DNA from: Daejeonella sp. | GTDB lineage: Bacteria > Bacteroidota > Bacteroidia > Sphingobacteriales > Sphingobacteriaceae | DNA: 52,946 bases | NCBI RefSeq assembly: GCF_030695525.1 | Contig: NZ_JAUYSS010000042.1 | Location: forward strand, 1 to 52,946 | Direction: 5' to 3' | Part shown: piece after piece, positions 1 through 8,537 of the stretch | How positions within the stretch are numbered: position 1 is the first letter of the stretch | Layout: each line of letters starts with the position of its first letter | Notes under the pieces: generated by a model | What the model was told of the DNA's origin: nothing | The model's database searches: none | Seen by the model: only the letters and a program-made list of their open reading frames with translations | Made by a program: the position numbers and the translations under genes

Positions 1-1333
1 CAGCGAATACCTTTTGGACATTAGTCTGATAAATTCCTTCATCAGCTTTTACGTTACCCCTTCCATCAAGTTCAAGACCCGCATTTTCCACCAGTCCCGG
101 ATACTGAGGATGAAGGAATCCCATAGCTAAAAGAATTAACTGGCACGGGATTTCACGTTCAGAACCGCTTACCTCATTAAATTTTACCGGACGACCCAAT
201 GCATCAAGCTCCCAGCTCACATCAGACACCAGAATCGCCCTGAGTTCTCCATTTTCATTACCTAAAAAAGATTTCGTATTAATACCCCAGAACCGCTCAC
301 AACCTTCTTCATGCGAACTGGTTGTTTTCAGAAGCATAGGATAGGTAGGCCATGGCATATTCTCTGTACGATCAGCAGGCGGCTGAACCATCAGTTCAAA
401 CTGTTTTACGGTGTTGGCATGCTGCCTGTTAGAGGTTCCTACACAATCAGATCCTGTATCACCCCCACCAATCACCACTACATCCTTATCAGTTGCGAGA
501 ATACGTTCGCCAGTGAACGAAATATTACCTACTGTCTTATTTTGTTGTTTCAGAAAATCCATTGCAAAATGAATACCCTTTAAATCTCTGCCTGGGATGT
601 TCAGGTTACGGGGAATGGTTGAACCACCGGCTGCAACTACTGCATCATGCTGATCAATAAAGGCCTTCATATCTCCATCCTTCCCAACCTCTACATTACA
701 AATAAATTTGATACCTTCCTGCTCCATTATCTCTAAACGACGGTCAATTACTGACTTCTCCAATTTAAAATCAGGAATTCCATAGCGAAGCAAGCCTCCG
801 GGACGATCATCCCGCTCATATACAGTGACATTATGACCAGCTTTGTTCAACTGAGCTGCAGCCGCCAAACCCGCAGGCCCTGAGCCAATTACAGCAACAT
901 TCTTGCCTGTACGTAAAATAGGGGTACTAGGCTTCACATATCCCTTAGAATAAGCAATCTCAATAATATGCCTTTCAATCTCTTCAATAGCAACCGGTGG
1001 CTTATTTATACCCAGAACACAGGCTGCTTCGCAGGGAGCCGGACAAATCCGCCCGGTAAACTCAGGAAAATTATTTGTGGAATTAAGAATCAGATACGCT
1101 TCTTCCCATTTTCCCTGATAAACTGCATCATTAAATTCAGGGATAACATTTCCCAGTGGACAGCCAGAATGACAAAACGGTACCCCGCAATTCATACATC
1201 TTGCTGCCTGTTCATTTAACTTCTGTGGAGGATATTCCTGCACAAATTCATTGTAATTTTCTACTCGTTCTGCAGGGGCAATTTTCTTAGGAAGCTCCCT
1301 GTCATACTCTTTAAATCCTGTTACTTTTCCCAT
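1..1333 (-). CDS. gltD: Glutamate synthase small subunit GltD (partial, 3' end outside window)
   Basis: This is the beta subunit of glutamate synthase. It passes electrons from NAD(P)H through FAD and two 4Fe-4S clusters to GltB in ammonium assimilation. The reading frame starts at the ATG at 1333-1331 and stays open to the window edge, giving about 444 of the usual 480-490 residues. I see the N-terminal cysteine clusters CMNCGVPFCHSGCP and CPAPCEAAC, then the first Rossmann motif (VIGSGPAGLAAA), a second nucleotide-binding motif (VVIGGGDTGSDC) and DFLKQQNK, all typical of GltD. The start codon overlaps the gltB stop codon in a TAATG arrangement, so the two are almost certainly translationally coupled. 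The C-terminus is missing only because of the window boundary. Confidence 0.96.
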   Translation of the reverse strand, partial: MGKVTGFKEYDRELPKKIAPAERVENYNEFVQEYPPQKLNEQAARCMNCGVPFCHSGCPLGNVIPEFNDAVYQGKWEEAYLILNSTNNFPEFTGRICPAPCEAACVLGINKPPVAIEEIERHIIEIAYSKGYVKPSTPILRTGKNVAVIGSGPAGLAAAAQLNKAGHNVTVYERDDRPGGLLRYGIPDFKLEKSVIDRRLEIMEQEGIKFICNVEVGKDGDMKAFIDQHDAVVAAGGSTIPRNLNIPGRDLKGIHFAMDFLKQQNKTVGNISFTGERILATDKDVVVIGGGDTGSDCVGTSNRQHANTVKQFELMVQPPADRTENMPWPTYPMLLKTTSSHEEGCERFWGINTKSFLGNENGELRAILVSDVSWELDALGRPVKFNEVSGSEREIPCQLILLAMGFLHPQYPGLVENAGLELDGRGNVKADEGIYQTNVQKVFA

Positions 1334-4300
1334 TATCCCGCTGATTGCTGTAATTCTTTTTCTATTAATACCTTTTTGTACTCTTTTGGAAATACCTTGA
1401 TGAATGATGACGATTGCTGCGCCCAATCATCAAGAATGTATTTTGCTACCTGACTTTGGGTTAGCTGAACATGCTTATTCAGAAGACTGAGAATTTCTTC
1501 CTCATCTTTTGGCGATAAGGGATCAAGATCTACCATTTCTGTATTGCAATTTTCTACAAAAGAGTTATCCGAATCATAAACCCAGGCTATTCCTCCGCTC
1601 ATACCGGCAGCGAAATTCCGGCCTGTTTTGCCTAAGATTAAGGCTCTTCCACCAGTCATATATTCACAGCCATGATCTCCAACACCTTCTACAACAGCTA
1701 TAGCTCCGGAGTTTCTTACAGCAAATCGCTCTCCTGCCTGTCCTCTGACAAACAGTTCACCCGAAGTAGCTCCATATAATGCTACGTTACCAATGATGAT
1801 ATTCTCCTGAGATAGCACTTTACTTTTTCTGGAAGGATAAATGACCAATTGGGCACCCGAAAGACCTTTTCCAACATAATCATTCGCTTCACCACAGAGT
1901 TCAAAGAATATTCCCCGGGTACAAAAGGCCCCGAAACTCTGTCCGGCAGAACCCGTGAATGTATAATTTATCGTATTCTGCGGAAGTCCGGCAGACTGAT
2001 ACTTCTTTGTGATCTCATTCGAAAGAATAGTACCGGTGGTACGGTCAGTATTTTTGATGTTAAATGAAGCAAATACAGGTTCCTTTGATTCAATAGCCTT
2101 TACAGCTTTTTTAACCAATTCCCAGTCTAGTACATTATCCAAATTATGATCCTGCTTCTCACTGTTGTACAAGGTCATGCCCGACGGATTGTCCATCGGA
2201 TACAAAATCCCTGAAAGATCAATATTTTTCACTTTCCAGTGATCCACATCATCACGCATTTTGAGGAACTGAACCCTTCCCACCATATCATTTATAGTCC
2301 TGAATCCCAGCTCTGCCATGATCTCACGTAATTCCTCAGCAATGAACCTGAACAAATTCACAATATGTTCAGGTTTACCTGAAAACAGTTTTCTTAATTC
2401 AGGATCCTGAGTAGCAACACCTACTGGGCAGGTATTCAGGTGACATTTACGCATCATGATACAACCTCCTGCAACCAATGCAGCTGTTGCAACACCCCAT
2501 TCCTCTGCTCCCAGAAGCGTTGCAATCGCAATGTCTTTACCTGTTTTTAACTGACCGTCAGTTTGAAGCACTACCCTGCTTCTCAATTTATTTTTTACGA
2601 GGGTTTGCTGAGCCTCAGCTAGTCCGAGCTCCCATGGCAAACCTGCATGTTTAATTGAAGTCAGCGGTGAAGCTCCGGTTCCGCCATCATGTCCTGCAAT
2701 TAAAATCACGTCTGCATGGGCTTTTGCAACGCCAGCAGCAATGGTACCTACACCCGCTTTTGAAACCAGTTTAACACTAATACGGGCAGCCCTGTTCGCA
2801 TTTTTCAGGTCAAAGATCAATTGAGCTAAATCCTCGATTGAATAAATATCATGATGTGGTGGAGGCGAAATTAATCCTACACCCGGTGTAGCATGACGCA
2901 CTTTTGCAATCCATTCATCTACCTTATCACCAGGCAATTGCCCACCTTCTCCAGGCTTCGCACCCTGTGCCATTTTGATCTGTAATTCATCAGCATTGGT
3001 CAGGTAATTGGCTGTAACCCCAAATCTGCCTGATGCAATCTGTTTGATTGCGGAGCGCATGGAACCTCCATCTGCTAATGGCACATATCTTAATTCATCT
3101 TCACCACCTTCGCCGGTATTACTTTTAGCTCCAATCCTGTTCATCGCAATCGCAAGTGTGCTGTGTGCCTCATGAGAAATAGACCCAAATGACATCGCAC
3201 CGGTTGCAAAACGCTTCAGTATTACCTCAACAGGCTCAACTTCACTCAATGGCACCGGCTGGCGATGATGGGCAAAATCAAGAAGCCCTCGGATAGTATA
3301 TAAAGTATCTGTTTGTTTATTAATGTGGGATGCGTATTTTTTATAAACATCATAATTATTCGTCCGGGTGGCATGCTGCAGCAAATGAACCGTCTCCGGA
3401 TTAAACAAATGCGCTTCACCCTTTCTTTTCCACTGGTAAACACCACCTTCGGGCAATAATTTTGTTTCTATACCCCTACGCTTAAACCCTGAGAAATGTT
3501 TGCGTAAAGCTTCTTCAGCAATATCATCCAATCCCATTCCCCCAATACGGGAAACTGAACCGGTGAAATAATTATCGATTACATCCTTATTTAAACCTAC
3601 AATCTCAAAGATCTGGGCACCATGGTAAGATTGCAGAGTAGATATTCCCATTTTAGAGAATATCTTCAGCAAACCATCATTAACTGATTTAATATAATTT
3701 TTATATAAATATTTAATATCCAGTGAAGTATCTATTCTTTCATCTGTTTTTAGTTTATGTATTGTGGCTAATGCGAGATATGGATTAACCGCTGTAGCGC
3801 CAAACGCAATGAGGCATGCAAAATGATGAACTTCCCAAACATCCCCTGCTTCGACCATAATACCTACCGCACCCCGAAGACCTTTCTTGATGAGATGATG
3901 ATGCACAGCTGATACTGCAAGTAAGGAAGGAATCGGAGCATGCTCAGAATCAATTGCACGGTCTGATAAGATCAAAACCTCAAATCCGTCATGAACAGCA
4001 TCTTCAGCGTACCTGCAAAGTCGCTCTAATCCGCGCTGCAAGGATCCCTGCTGACCATCAGCCTTAAAATAGGTTTGAAGGGTTTTAGCCTGAAAAGAAC
4101 CGGTATCAATACTTCTGATCTTCTCCAGTTCAGTATTACTCAATACAGGATGAGGCAATGCCACACAATGGCAATGCATTTCATCCTCATCAAGGATATT
4201 GCCATTATTACCCATGAATCCGGCAAGACTCATCACCAGACGCTCCCTGATCGGATCTATCGGCGGGTTGGTAACCTGCGCAAACAATTGTTTAAAATAA

Positions 4301-5859
4301 TTAGCCAGATGCTGGGGCCGGTCAGAAAAAATAGCAAGTGGCGTATCTGTTCCCATTGAACCTATTGCTTCCTTTCCGGTAAGAGCCATAGGCTTGATGA
4401 GAGTATCGATATCTTCACGGGAATAACCAAATACTTGCTGGTATTTGAATGTTGATTCATTTGACAACTGCGTAAAGACAACTCTTGGCTCTGCCAGGTC
4501 TTCAAGACTGATTTTATAGTTTTCTAACCAAGTACCATAAGGCTGCTGTGTAGTAATAGCCTTTTTGATTTCATCATCCTGAATGATGGTTCCTTTAATG
4601 GTATCCACCACCAGCATTTTTCCTGGCTGCAAGCGCCCTTTCTTAACCACTTTCGATTCATCAACAGGTAAAACACCTGCTTCTGAGGCCACAATAATCT
4701 GATTATCATCGGTAATCACGAAACGTTGCGGACGAAGACCATTCCTGTCGAGGGTTGCTCCGATCATATGCCCATCGGTAAAGGCAATAGCTGCAGGCCC
4801 GTCCCAGGGTTCAATCAGGGTAGCATGATATTCATAAAATGCTTTTGTTGCAGGGTCCATCTGATCGTTTCCATCCCAGGCTTCAGGGATGAGCATCATC
4901 ATTACATGTGGCAATGAACGGCCACAATGGAACAATAATTCAACAACATTATCAAGACATGCCGAATCGGATTGATTATTATCAATTACCGGTAAAAGCA
5001 TATCCATCTCATCCTTACTGAAAAAAGGTGATGCAAATGAGCGGATGCCGGAATAGAACCAGTTTAAGTTTCCCTTTAAAGTATTGATCTCCCCATTGTG
5101 CGCAATAAACCGGAATGGTTGTGCCAAACGCCAGGATGGGAAAGTATTTGTAGAAAATCGCGAATGGATCATTCCAAAGGCAGAACTAAGCAGGCTATTA
5201 TTCAGATCAGGGAAATAAATCCTCACCTGACTGCTGGTAAACTCACCCTTATACATGATCACATTCTGAGAAAGCGATACAATATAAAATTGCTGCTCTG
5301 CTCCGGTTACTGTTTCCCTTACCAGTTTGGTAGCATAATTTTTAAGAACATATAGCTTTCGCTCAAAATCTGCAGGTGTATGCAGGGAAGTGGGTTTTGC
5401 AATAAATACCTGCTCAATATCCGGTTCTGAAGAAAATGCAGCTTCCCCTATAATTCCACCATTAATCGGCACTTTCCGGTAACCTAGAATTTTAAGGCCG
5501 AGCTTATCAGCTGCCTTCCCAATCGCTTTGCGGCATTCTTCCTTTATCGTAGCCTTCTTTGGAAAGAAAAGCATTCCTACACCATAAGTGCCGGCCTTTT
5601 CAAGGCGAATATTTAATTTCAGGGCTTCCTGTTTAAAAAATTCATGTGGGATTTGAATTAAAATCCCTGCACCATCACCCGAATCCGGATCACAACCGCA
5701 AGCACCGCGGTGTTCCATGTTCTCTAAAATAGTAAGGGCATCACTTACAATCTTATGCGATTTTTTTCCCTTAATATTTGCAATAAAACCAACTCCACAG
5801 GCATCGTGCTCCATAGAAGGATCATATAAACCCATTGTTTGGTTGTCAGTATTTGTCAT
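1333..5859 (-). CDS. gltB: Glutamate synthase large subunit GltB
   Basis: This is the alpha subunit of glutamate synthase. It hydrolyses glutamine in a class II amidotransferase domain and channels the ammonia to 2-oxoglutarate at the FMN site. At 1508 residues the length is normal. The probable catalytic cysteine is C21 in the motif DACGVGF, so a short propeptide must be removed. The central and FMN domains carry typical motifs (SGRFGVTANYL, PGEGGQLPGDKV). A 3Fe-4S cluster motif with spacing C-x5-C-x4-C is formed by C1133, C1139 and C1144. The C-terminal glycine-rich beta-helix domain (GGRALILGKTGRNFAAGMSGG) is present. It is the first gene of a gltBD operon, and a palindrome lies about 110 bp upstream. 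Confidence 0.98.
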   Translation of the reverse strand: MTNTDNQTMGLYDPSMEHDACGVGFIANIKGKKSHKIVSDALTILENMEHRGACGCDPDSGDGAGILIQIPHEFFKQEALKLNIRLEKAGTYGVGMLFFPKKATIKEECRKAIGKAADKLGLKILGYRKVPINGGIIGEAAFSSEPDIEQVFIAKPTSLHTPADFERKLYVLKNYATKLVRETVTGAEQQFYIVSLSQNVIMYKGEFTSSQVRIYFPDLNNSLLSSAFGMIHSRFSTNTFPSWRLAQPFRFIAHNGEINTLKGNLNWFYSGIRSFASPFFSKDEMDMLLPVIDNNQSDSACLDNVVELLFHCGRSLPHVMMMLIPEAWDGNDQMDPATKAFYEYHATLIEPWDGPAAIAFTDGHMIGATLDRNGLRPQRFVITDDNQIIVASEAGVLPVDESKVVKKGRLQPGKMLVVDTIKGTIIQDDEIKKAITTQQPYGTWLENYKISLEDLAEPRVVFTQLSNESTFKYQQVFGYSREDIDTLIKPMALTGKEAIGSMGTDTPLAIFSDRPQHLANYFKQLFAQVTNPPIDPIRERLVMSLAGFMGNNGNILDEDEMHCHCVALPHPVLSNTELEKIRSIDTGSFQAKTLQTYFKADGQQGSLQRGLERLCRYAEDAVHDGFEVLILSDRAIDSEHAPIPSLLAVSAVHHHLIKKGLRGAVGIMVEAGDVWEVHHFACLIAFGATAVNPYLALATIHKLKTDERIDTSLDIKYLYKNYIKSVNDGLLKIFSKMGISTLQSYHGAQIFEIVGLNKDVIDNYFTGSVSRIGGMGLDDIAEEALRKHFSGFKRRGIETKLLPEGGVYQWKRKGEAHLFNPETVHLLQHATRTNNYDVYKKYASHINKQTDTLYTIRGLLDFAHHRQPVPLSEVEPVEVILKRFATGAMSFGSISHEAHSTLAIAMNRIGAKSNTGEGGEDELRYVPLADGGSMRSAIKQIASGRFGVTANYLTNADELQIKMAQGAKPGEGGQLPGDKVDEWIAKVRHATPGVGLISPPPHHDIYSIEDLAQLIFDLKNANRAARISVKLVSKAGVGTIAAGVAKAHADVILIAGHDGGTGASPLTSIKHAGLPWELGLAEAQQTLVKNKLRSRVVLQTDGQLKTGKDIAIATLLGAEEWGVATAALVAGGCIMMRKCHLNTCPVGVATQDPELRKLFSGKPEHIVNLFRFIAEELREIMAELGFRTINDMVGRVQFLKMRDDVDHWKVKNIDLSGILYPMDNPSGMTLYNSEKQDHNLDNVLDWELVKKAVKAIESKEPVFASFNIKNTDRTTGTILSNEITKKYQSAGLPQNTINYTFTGSAGQSFGAFCTRGIFFELCGEANDYVGKGLSGAQLVIYPSRKSKVLSQENIIIGNVALYGATSGELFVRGQAGERFAVRNSGAIAVVEGVGDHGCEYMTGGRALILGKTGRNFAAGMSGGIAWVYDSDNSFVENCNTEMVDLDPLSPKDEEEILSLLNKHVQLTQSQVAKYILDDWAQQSSSFIKVFPKEYKKVLIEKELQQSAG

Positions 5860-5968
5860 CTATTGATTTTAATTTATAAGCCGCCTAAATTAATCAAAAT
5901 ACGTCGTTTTTATTTAATTTACAACTATTTTTATGATTCAATCAAAAAATCCTATTATTACTGACCAT

Positions 5969-5987
5969 AATTACCATAATGGTAATT
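5969..5987. promoter_or_regulatory. 19-bp palindrome upstream of gltB
   Basis: AATTACCA-TAA-TGGTAATT is a perfect inverted repeat with 8-bp arms, between gltB (minus strand) and the SRP RNA (plus strand). A related half-site (ACCATAAT) sits just before it. It has the size of a dimeric repressor or activator site. No regulator gene is adjacent, so its role in nitrogen control is only a guess. Confidence 0.35.
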
Positions 5988-6072
5988 TTACTACTATTCC
6001 GTTAACACTTTCATATTTCAGATATCATTTTAAGTCCTATGGCCTGAATTTGCTTTTTTTTTCTACTTTTGT

Positions 6073-6180
6073 GCCGGGCAAGTCTTTTACGACCAGCTCC
6101 CTTTGAACTCCCCCAGGGTGGGAACGCAGCAAGGGTAGAAGGTTGTAGCGGTGCGATAAAAGGTGCTTGCCCATTTTTTT
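6073..6180 (+). ncRNA. ffs: Small signal recognition particle RNA (bacterial small type) with terminator
   Basis: This is the RNA of the signal recognition particle that pairs with Ffh for co-translational targeting of membrane proteins. The hallmark apical sequence GGGTGGGAACGCAGCAAGGG (6116-6135) contains the conserved Ffh-binding loop. The ends pair: GGGCAAG (6076-6082) with CTTGCCC (6166-6172), and TCTTTTA with a complementary ATAAAAG. A run of T from 6174 acts as terminator. The -7 element TACTTTTG lies immediately upstream at 6064-6071. No annotated protein overlaps it; the minus-strand open frame across it is spurious. Confidence 0.93.
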
Positions 6181-6194
6181 TTCCTAAATTGAGA

Positions 6195-6223
6195 TAATTA
6201 GCAAATGAGCTAATTAGCAAATT
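6195..6223. repeat. Left inverted repeat of the four-helix-bundle cassette
   Basis: The 29-nt arm is made of two near-identical units (TAATTAGCAAAT ... AATTAGCAAATT). It matches the reverse complement of 6597-6625 at 26 of 29 positions. It ends 10 nt before the ATG of the four-helix-bundle gene. Confidence 0.8.
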
Positions 6224-6233
6224 GCTTCCAACC

Positions 6234-6590
6234 ATGAGCAGGCTTAAAGCTGATGAAAACCCAATCGTTTTAAAAACATTTGCTTTCGCTGTCAGTGCTG
6301 CCAAATATTGCCAGACACTTCAAACAAATAAAAATTTCCCACTGGCAAATCAACTTTTCAAAAGCTCTACTTCTAATGGTGCAAATGTCAGGGAAGCTCA
6401 AAATGCAGAAAGCAAGGCTGATTTTATCCATAAATTCAAAATTGCAGTCAAGGAAGTAGACGAAACCGAATATTGGCTCGCATTATGTAAAGAATTATAT
6501 GATCATGAGGAACTTACCGGATTGAGCGAACAGTTAACTGAAATACAAAAAATCATTAATAAAATAATTTCCACAAGCAAGAAAGCATAA
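6234..6590 (+). CDS. Four helix bundle protein (23S rRNA intervening-sequence protein family)
   Basis: This is a 118-residue protein of the four-helix-bundle family related to proteins encoded in 23S rRNA intervening sequences and to the diversity-generating retroelement accessory protein Avd. Recognition is from the N-terminal pattern NPIVLKTFAFAVSAAK, the central FKSSTSNGANVREAQNAESKADF (here quoted in part: SNGANVREAQNA) and the C-terminal amphipathic helix. Its molecular function is not known in the family; RNA binding is often suggested. I chose the ATG at 6234; the frame also has a TTG at 6222, but that lies inside the left inverted repeat. The gene is framed tightly by 29-nt inverted repeats (6195-6223 and 6597-6625), so the transcript could fold into a long stem with the gene as loop, as in rRNA intervening sequences. 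No reverse transcriptase is nearby. Confidence 0.88.
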   Translation: MSRLKADENPIVLKTFAFAVSAAKYCQTLQTNKNFPLANQLFKSSTSNGANVREAQNAESKADFIHKFKIAVKEVDETEYWLALCKELYDHEELTGLSEQLTEIQKIINKIISTSKKA

Positions 6591-6596
6591 TTTGCT

Positions 6597-6625
6597 AATT
6601 TGCTAATTCACTAATTTGCTAATTA
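6597..6625. repeat. Right inverted repeat of the four-helix-bundle cassette
   Basis: This 29-nt arm begins 6 nt after the stop codon of the four-helix-bundle gene and ends 7 nt before the ATG of the transaldolase gene. It is the reverse complement of the left arm with three mismatches. Confidence 0.8.
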
Positions 6626-6632
6626 AATTAAC

Positions 6633-7292
6633 ATGAAATTCTTCATCGACACCGCAAATCTCGCCCAGATTAAAGAAGCACAGGCTTTGGGAATATTAGA
6701 CGGAGTAACCACAAACCCAAGCCTGATGGCTAAAGAAGGCATCACAGGTGATCAAAATGTAATCAACCACTACAAAGCAATCTGCGCCCTTGTTGAGGGA
6801 GATGTCAGTGCTGAGGTAATAGCCACTGATTTTGAAAACATGGTGAAGGAAGGTGAAATTCTTGCCGCACTTGATCCTAAAATTGTGGTTAAAGTCCCAA
6901 TGATCACAGAAGGCATAAAAGCGATTAAATACTTTAGTTCTAAAGGTATTAAAACAAATTGCACACTTGTGTTTTCTTCCGGACAAGCACTTCTGGCAGC
7001 AAAAGTTGGGGCAACTTATGTCTCCCCTTTCATTGGCCGTTTGGATGATGTTTCTACCGATGGCTTAACGCTGATTGAAGATATACGTCTGATTTATGAT
7101 AATTATGGCTTCGAAACTCAGATTCTGGCCGCTTCAGTCCGTCATCCGATGCATATTATCAATTGTGCTAAGATTGGTGCTGATGTGATCACCGGACCAT
7201 TGGCTGCGATGATTGCCTTATCAAAACATCCTTTGACGGATAGCGGACTCGCAACATTTCTTGCTGATCATGCAAAGGCAGCAGGGAAATAA
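6633..7292 (+). CDS. fsa: Transaldolase / fructose-6-phosphate aldolase family (TalC/Fsa type)
   Basis: This is a small class I aldolase of the transaldolase 3 subfamily, acting either as transaldolase in the non-oxidative pentose phosphate pathway or as fructose-6-phosphate aldolase. The protein has 219 residues, typical for the short TalC/Fsa type. The N-terminus [16 protein letters not shown], the TTNPSL motif at 26-31 and the Schiff-base lysine K87 in VVKVPM are clear. SPFIGRLDD and AASVRHP are also conserved. In Bacteroidota this family usually serves as transaldolase; substrate cannot be decided here. Its upstream region is the right arm of the four-helix-bundle cassette, so its promoter must lie within or upstream of that element. 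A strong terminator follows. Confidence 0.93.
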   Translation: MKFFIDTANLAQIKEAQALGILDGVTTNPSLMAKEGITGDQNVINHYKAICALVEGDVSAEVIATDFENMVKEGEILAALDPKIVVKVPMITEGIKAIKYFSSKGIKTNCTLVFSSGQALLAAKVGATYVSPFIGRLDDVSTDGLTLIEDIRLIYDNYGFETQILAASVRHPMHIINCAKIGADVITGPLAAMIALSKHPLTDSGLATFLADHAKAAGK

Positions 7293-7354
7293 GCTAAAAG
7301 CATAAAGCTAAAAGTCTAAAGCTAAAAGCATAGAGGATAGAACTCTATGCTTTT
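7291..7354 (+). terminator. Three 14-bp tandem repeats leading into a terminator hairpin
   Basis: Three 14-bp units (AAGCTAAAAGCATA, AAGCTAAAAGTCTA, AAGCTAAAAGCATA) begin inside the stop codon of the transaldolase gene. The last one forms the left arm of a 12-bp hairpin, AAAAGCATAGAG (7324-7335) with CTCTATGCTTTT (7343-7354), followed by T residues. The hairpin is a convincing rho-independent terminator. Confidence 0.75.
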
Positions 7355-7401
7355 TGTAATTTCAGACTTCTGGTTTTAAAATTATTGAATGCAAAACAAA
7401 T

Positions 7402-8373
7402 ATGGGATTGGACAATAAATACGATATTCTGATTATTGGTGGGGGGCCAATCGGTCTTGCATGTGGAATTGAGGCAAAAAAAGCCGGACTAAGCTACATC
7501 ATACTCGAAAAAGGCTGTCTGGTTAATTCGCTATACAACTATCCTGCGAATATGACTTTCTTTTCTACTTCCGATAAACTGGAAATCGGTGATATACCCT
7601 TTGTAAGCAATAACATCAAACCTACCCGGTCTGAGGCCCTGGAATACTACAGAAGGGTAACTGAGCACTACAACCTAAATCTCAGGCTTTTTGAAGAGGT
7701 GAAATCTGTCAGAAAAGAAGGTAGTACCTATCATATTGAAAGCAGTAAATCACAATATGCAGCAACAAATATCATTATCTCCACAGGATTTTATGATATT
7801 CCCAATCTGCTGAATATCCCCGGAGAAGACCTTCCGAAAGTAAAACACTATTATAAAGACCCTCATTTTTATGCCAAACAGCATGTACTTGTAGTTGGAG
7901 CCAACAATTCTTCGGTAGATGCAGCACTCGAAACCTTTCGGAAAGGTGCTCAGGTTAGCATGGTAATCCGGGAGTCTGAAATCGGCCAGCGTGTAAAATA
8001 TTGGGTCAGACCGGATATCGTTAACCGGATCAAAGAAGGCAGTATTAAAGCATATTTCAATTCAAACTTAGCCGAAGTCAGGGAAAATGAAGTTGATATC
8101 CTTGGCCCTGATGGAGAAATCACGATTAAAAATGATTTTGTTCTAGCCATGACAGGCTACCAGCCTGATCTTAGTTTTCTAAGGAAATTAGGAATCATTA
8201 TCTCAGATGATGAAGAACAGGTGCCTGAACATAATCCCGAAACGATGGAAACCAATCAGAAAGGCATCTACCTTGCAGGCGTCATCTGCGGGGGTATGAA
8301 TACGCATGTTTGGTTTATTGAGAACTCGAGGGTGCACGCTACCAGGATAGTTCAAAAAATAGTTGAGAATTGA
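7402..8373 (+). CDS. ypdA: YpdA-family putative bacillithiol disulfide reductase
   Basis: This is an FAD-dependent NAD(P)H oxidoreductase of the YpdA family, which in bacillithiol-using bacteria reduces bacillithiol disulfide. The protein has 323 residues. The FAD-binding motif IIGGGPIGLACG is near residue 11. The family signature NYPANMTFFSTSDKLEIGD near residue 46 distinguishes it from thioredoxin reductases, and the redox CxxC of thioredoxin reductase is absent. A second Rossmann motif (VVGANNSSVDAALE) binds the pyridine nucleotide. The ATG at 7402 is the first in frame. The last codons overlap the left arm of an inverted repeat (8361-8383). The gene stands alone after a terminator. Confidence 0.9.
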   Translation: MGLDNKYDILIIGGGPIGLACGIEAKKAGLSYIILEKGCLVNSLYNYPANMTFFSTSDKLEIGDIPFVSNNIKPTRSEALEYYRRVTEHYNLNLRLFEEVKSVRKEGSTYHIESSKSQYAATNIIISTGFYDIPNLLNIPGEDLPKVKHYYKDPHFYAKQHVLVVGANNSSVDAALETFRKGAQVSMVIRESEIGQRVKYWVRPDIVNRIKEGSIKAYFNSNLAEVRENEVDILGPDGEITIKNDFVLAMTGYQPDLSFLRKLGIIISDDEEQVPEHNPETMETNQKGIYLAGVICGGMNTHVWFIENSRVHATRIVQKIVEN

Positions 8374-8462
8374 GAGTGGAGAGTGGAGAATTGGGTATTA
8401 ATTGGAAATTCTCAATGCTCAATTAAAGACAATATGAAACTCTCCATTCTCAATTCTCAACT
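8361..8462. repeat. Inverted repeat with 23-nt low-complexity arms
   Basis: The left arm (8361-8383, beginning AGTTGAGAATTGAGAG) and the right arm (8440-8462, ending TCTCAATTCTCAACT) are complementary at 22 of 23 positions. The 56-nt loop carries no gene. The left arm includes the last codons and the stop of ypdA. The right arm is followed by one more partial unit (CTCAACT). The arms are built from short GAGAATT/GAGAGTG units. Confidence 0.8.
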
Positions 8463-8469
8463 CTCAACT

Positions 8470-8537
8470 GCCGATTGGGGAGATTTTAGGAAAATCCTTA
8501 TAATTAAGCAATCATATTCAAAATCTCCCCAATCGGC
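8470..8537. repeat. 18-bp perfect inverted repeat overlapping the end of gmhB
   Basis: GCCGATTGGGGAGATTTT (8470-8487) is the exact reverse complement of 8520-8537. The second arm lies inside the coding sequence of gmhB, covering codons for QPIGEIL near its C-terminus; the first arm lies beyond the gmhB stop codon. The gmhB mRNA would end in an 18-bp hairpin with a 32-nt loop that contains the stop codon. There is no long T run after it. Confidence 0.75.

Noticed and set aside
4075-5355. Several plus-strand open frames opposite gltB
   Set aside because: They are antisense shadows of a highly conserved gene, with no protein-family resemblance of their own.
6011-6304. A minus-strand open frame across the SRP RNA
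   Set aside because: It covers the SRP RNA and the start of the four-helix-bundle gene on the opposite strand and resembles no protein family.
6234-6590. A diversity-generating retroelement, because of the Avd-like protein
   Set aside because: There is no reverse transcriptase, template repeat or variable repeat anywhere in the window.
7402-8373. Thioredoxin reductase as the identity of the flavoprotein
   Set aside because: The redox CxxC motif is missing and the YpdA signature NYPANMTFFSTSDKLEIGD is present.
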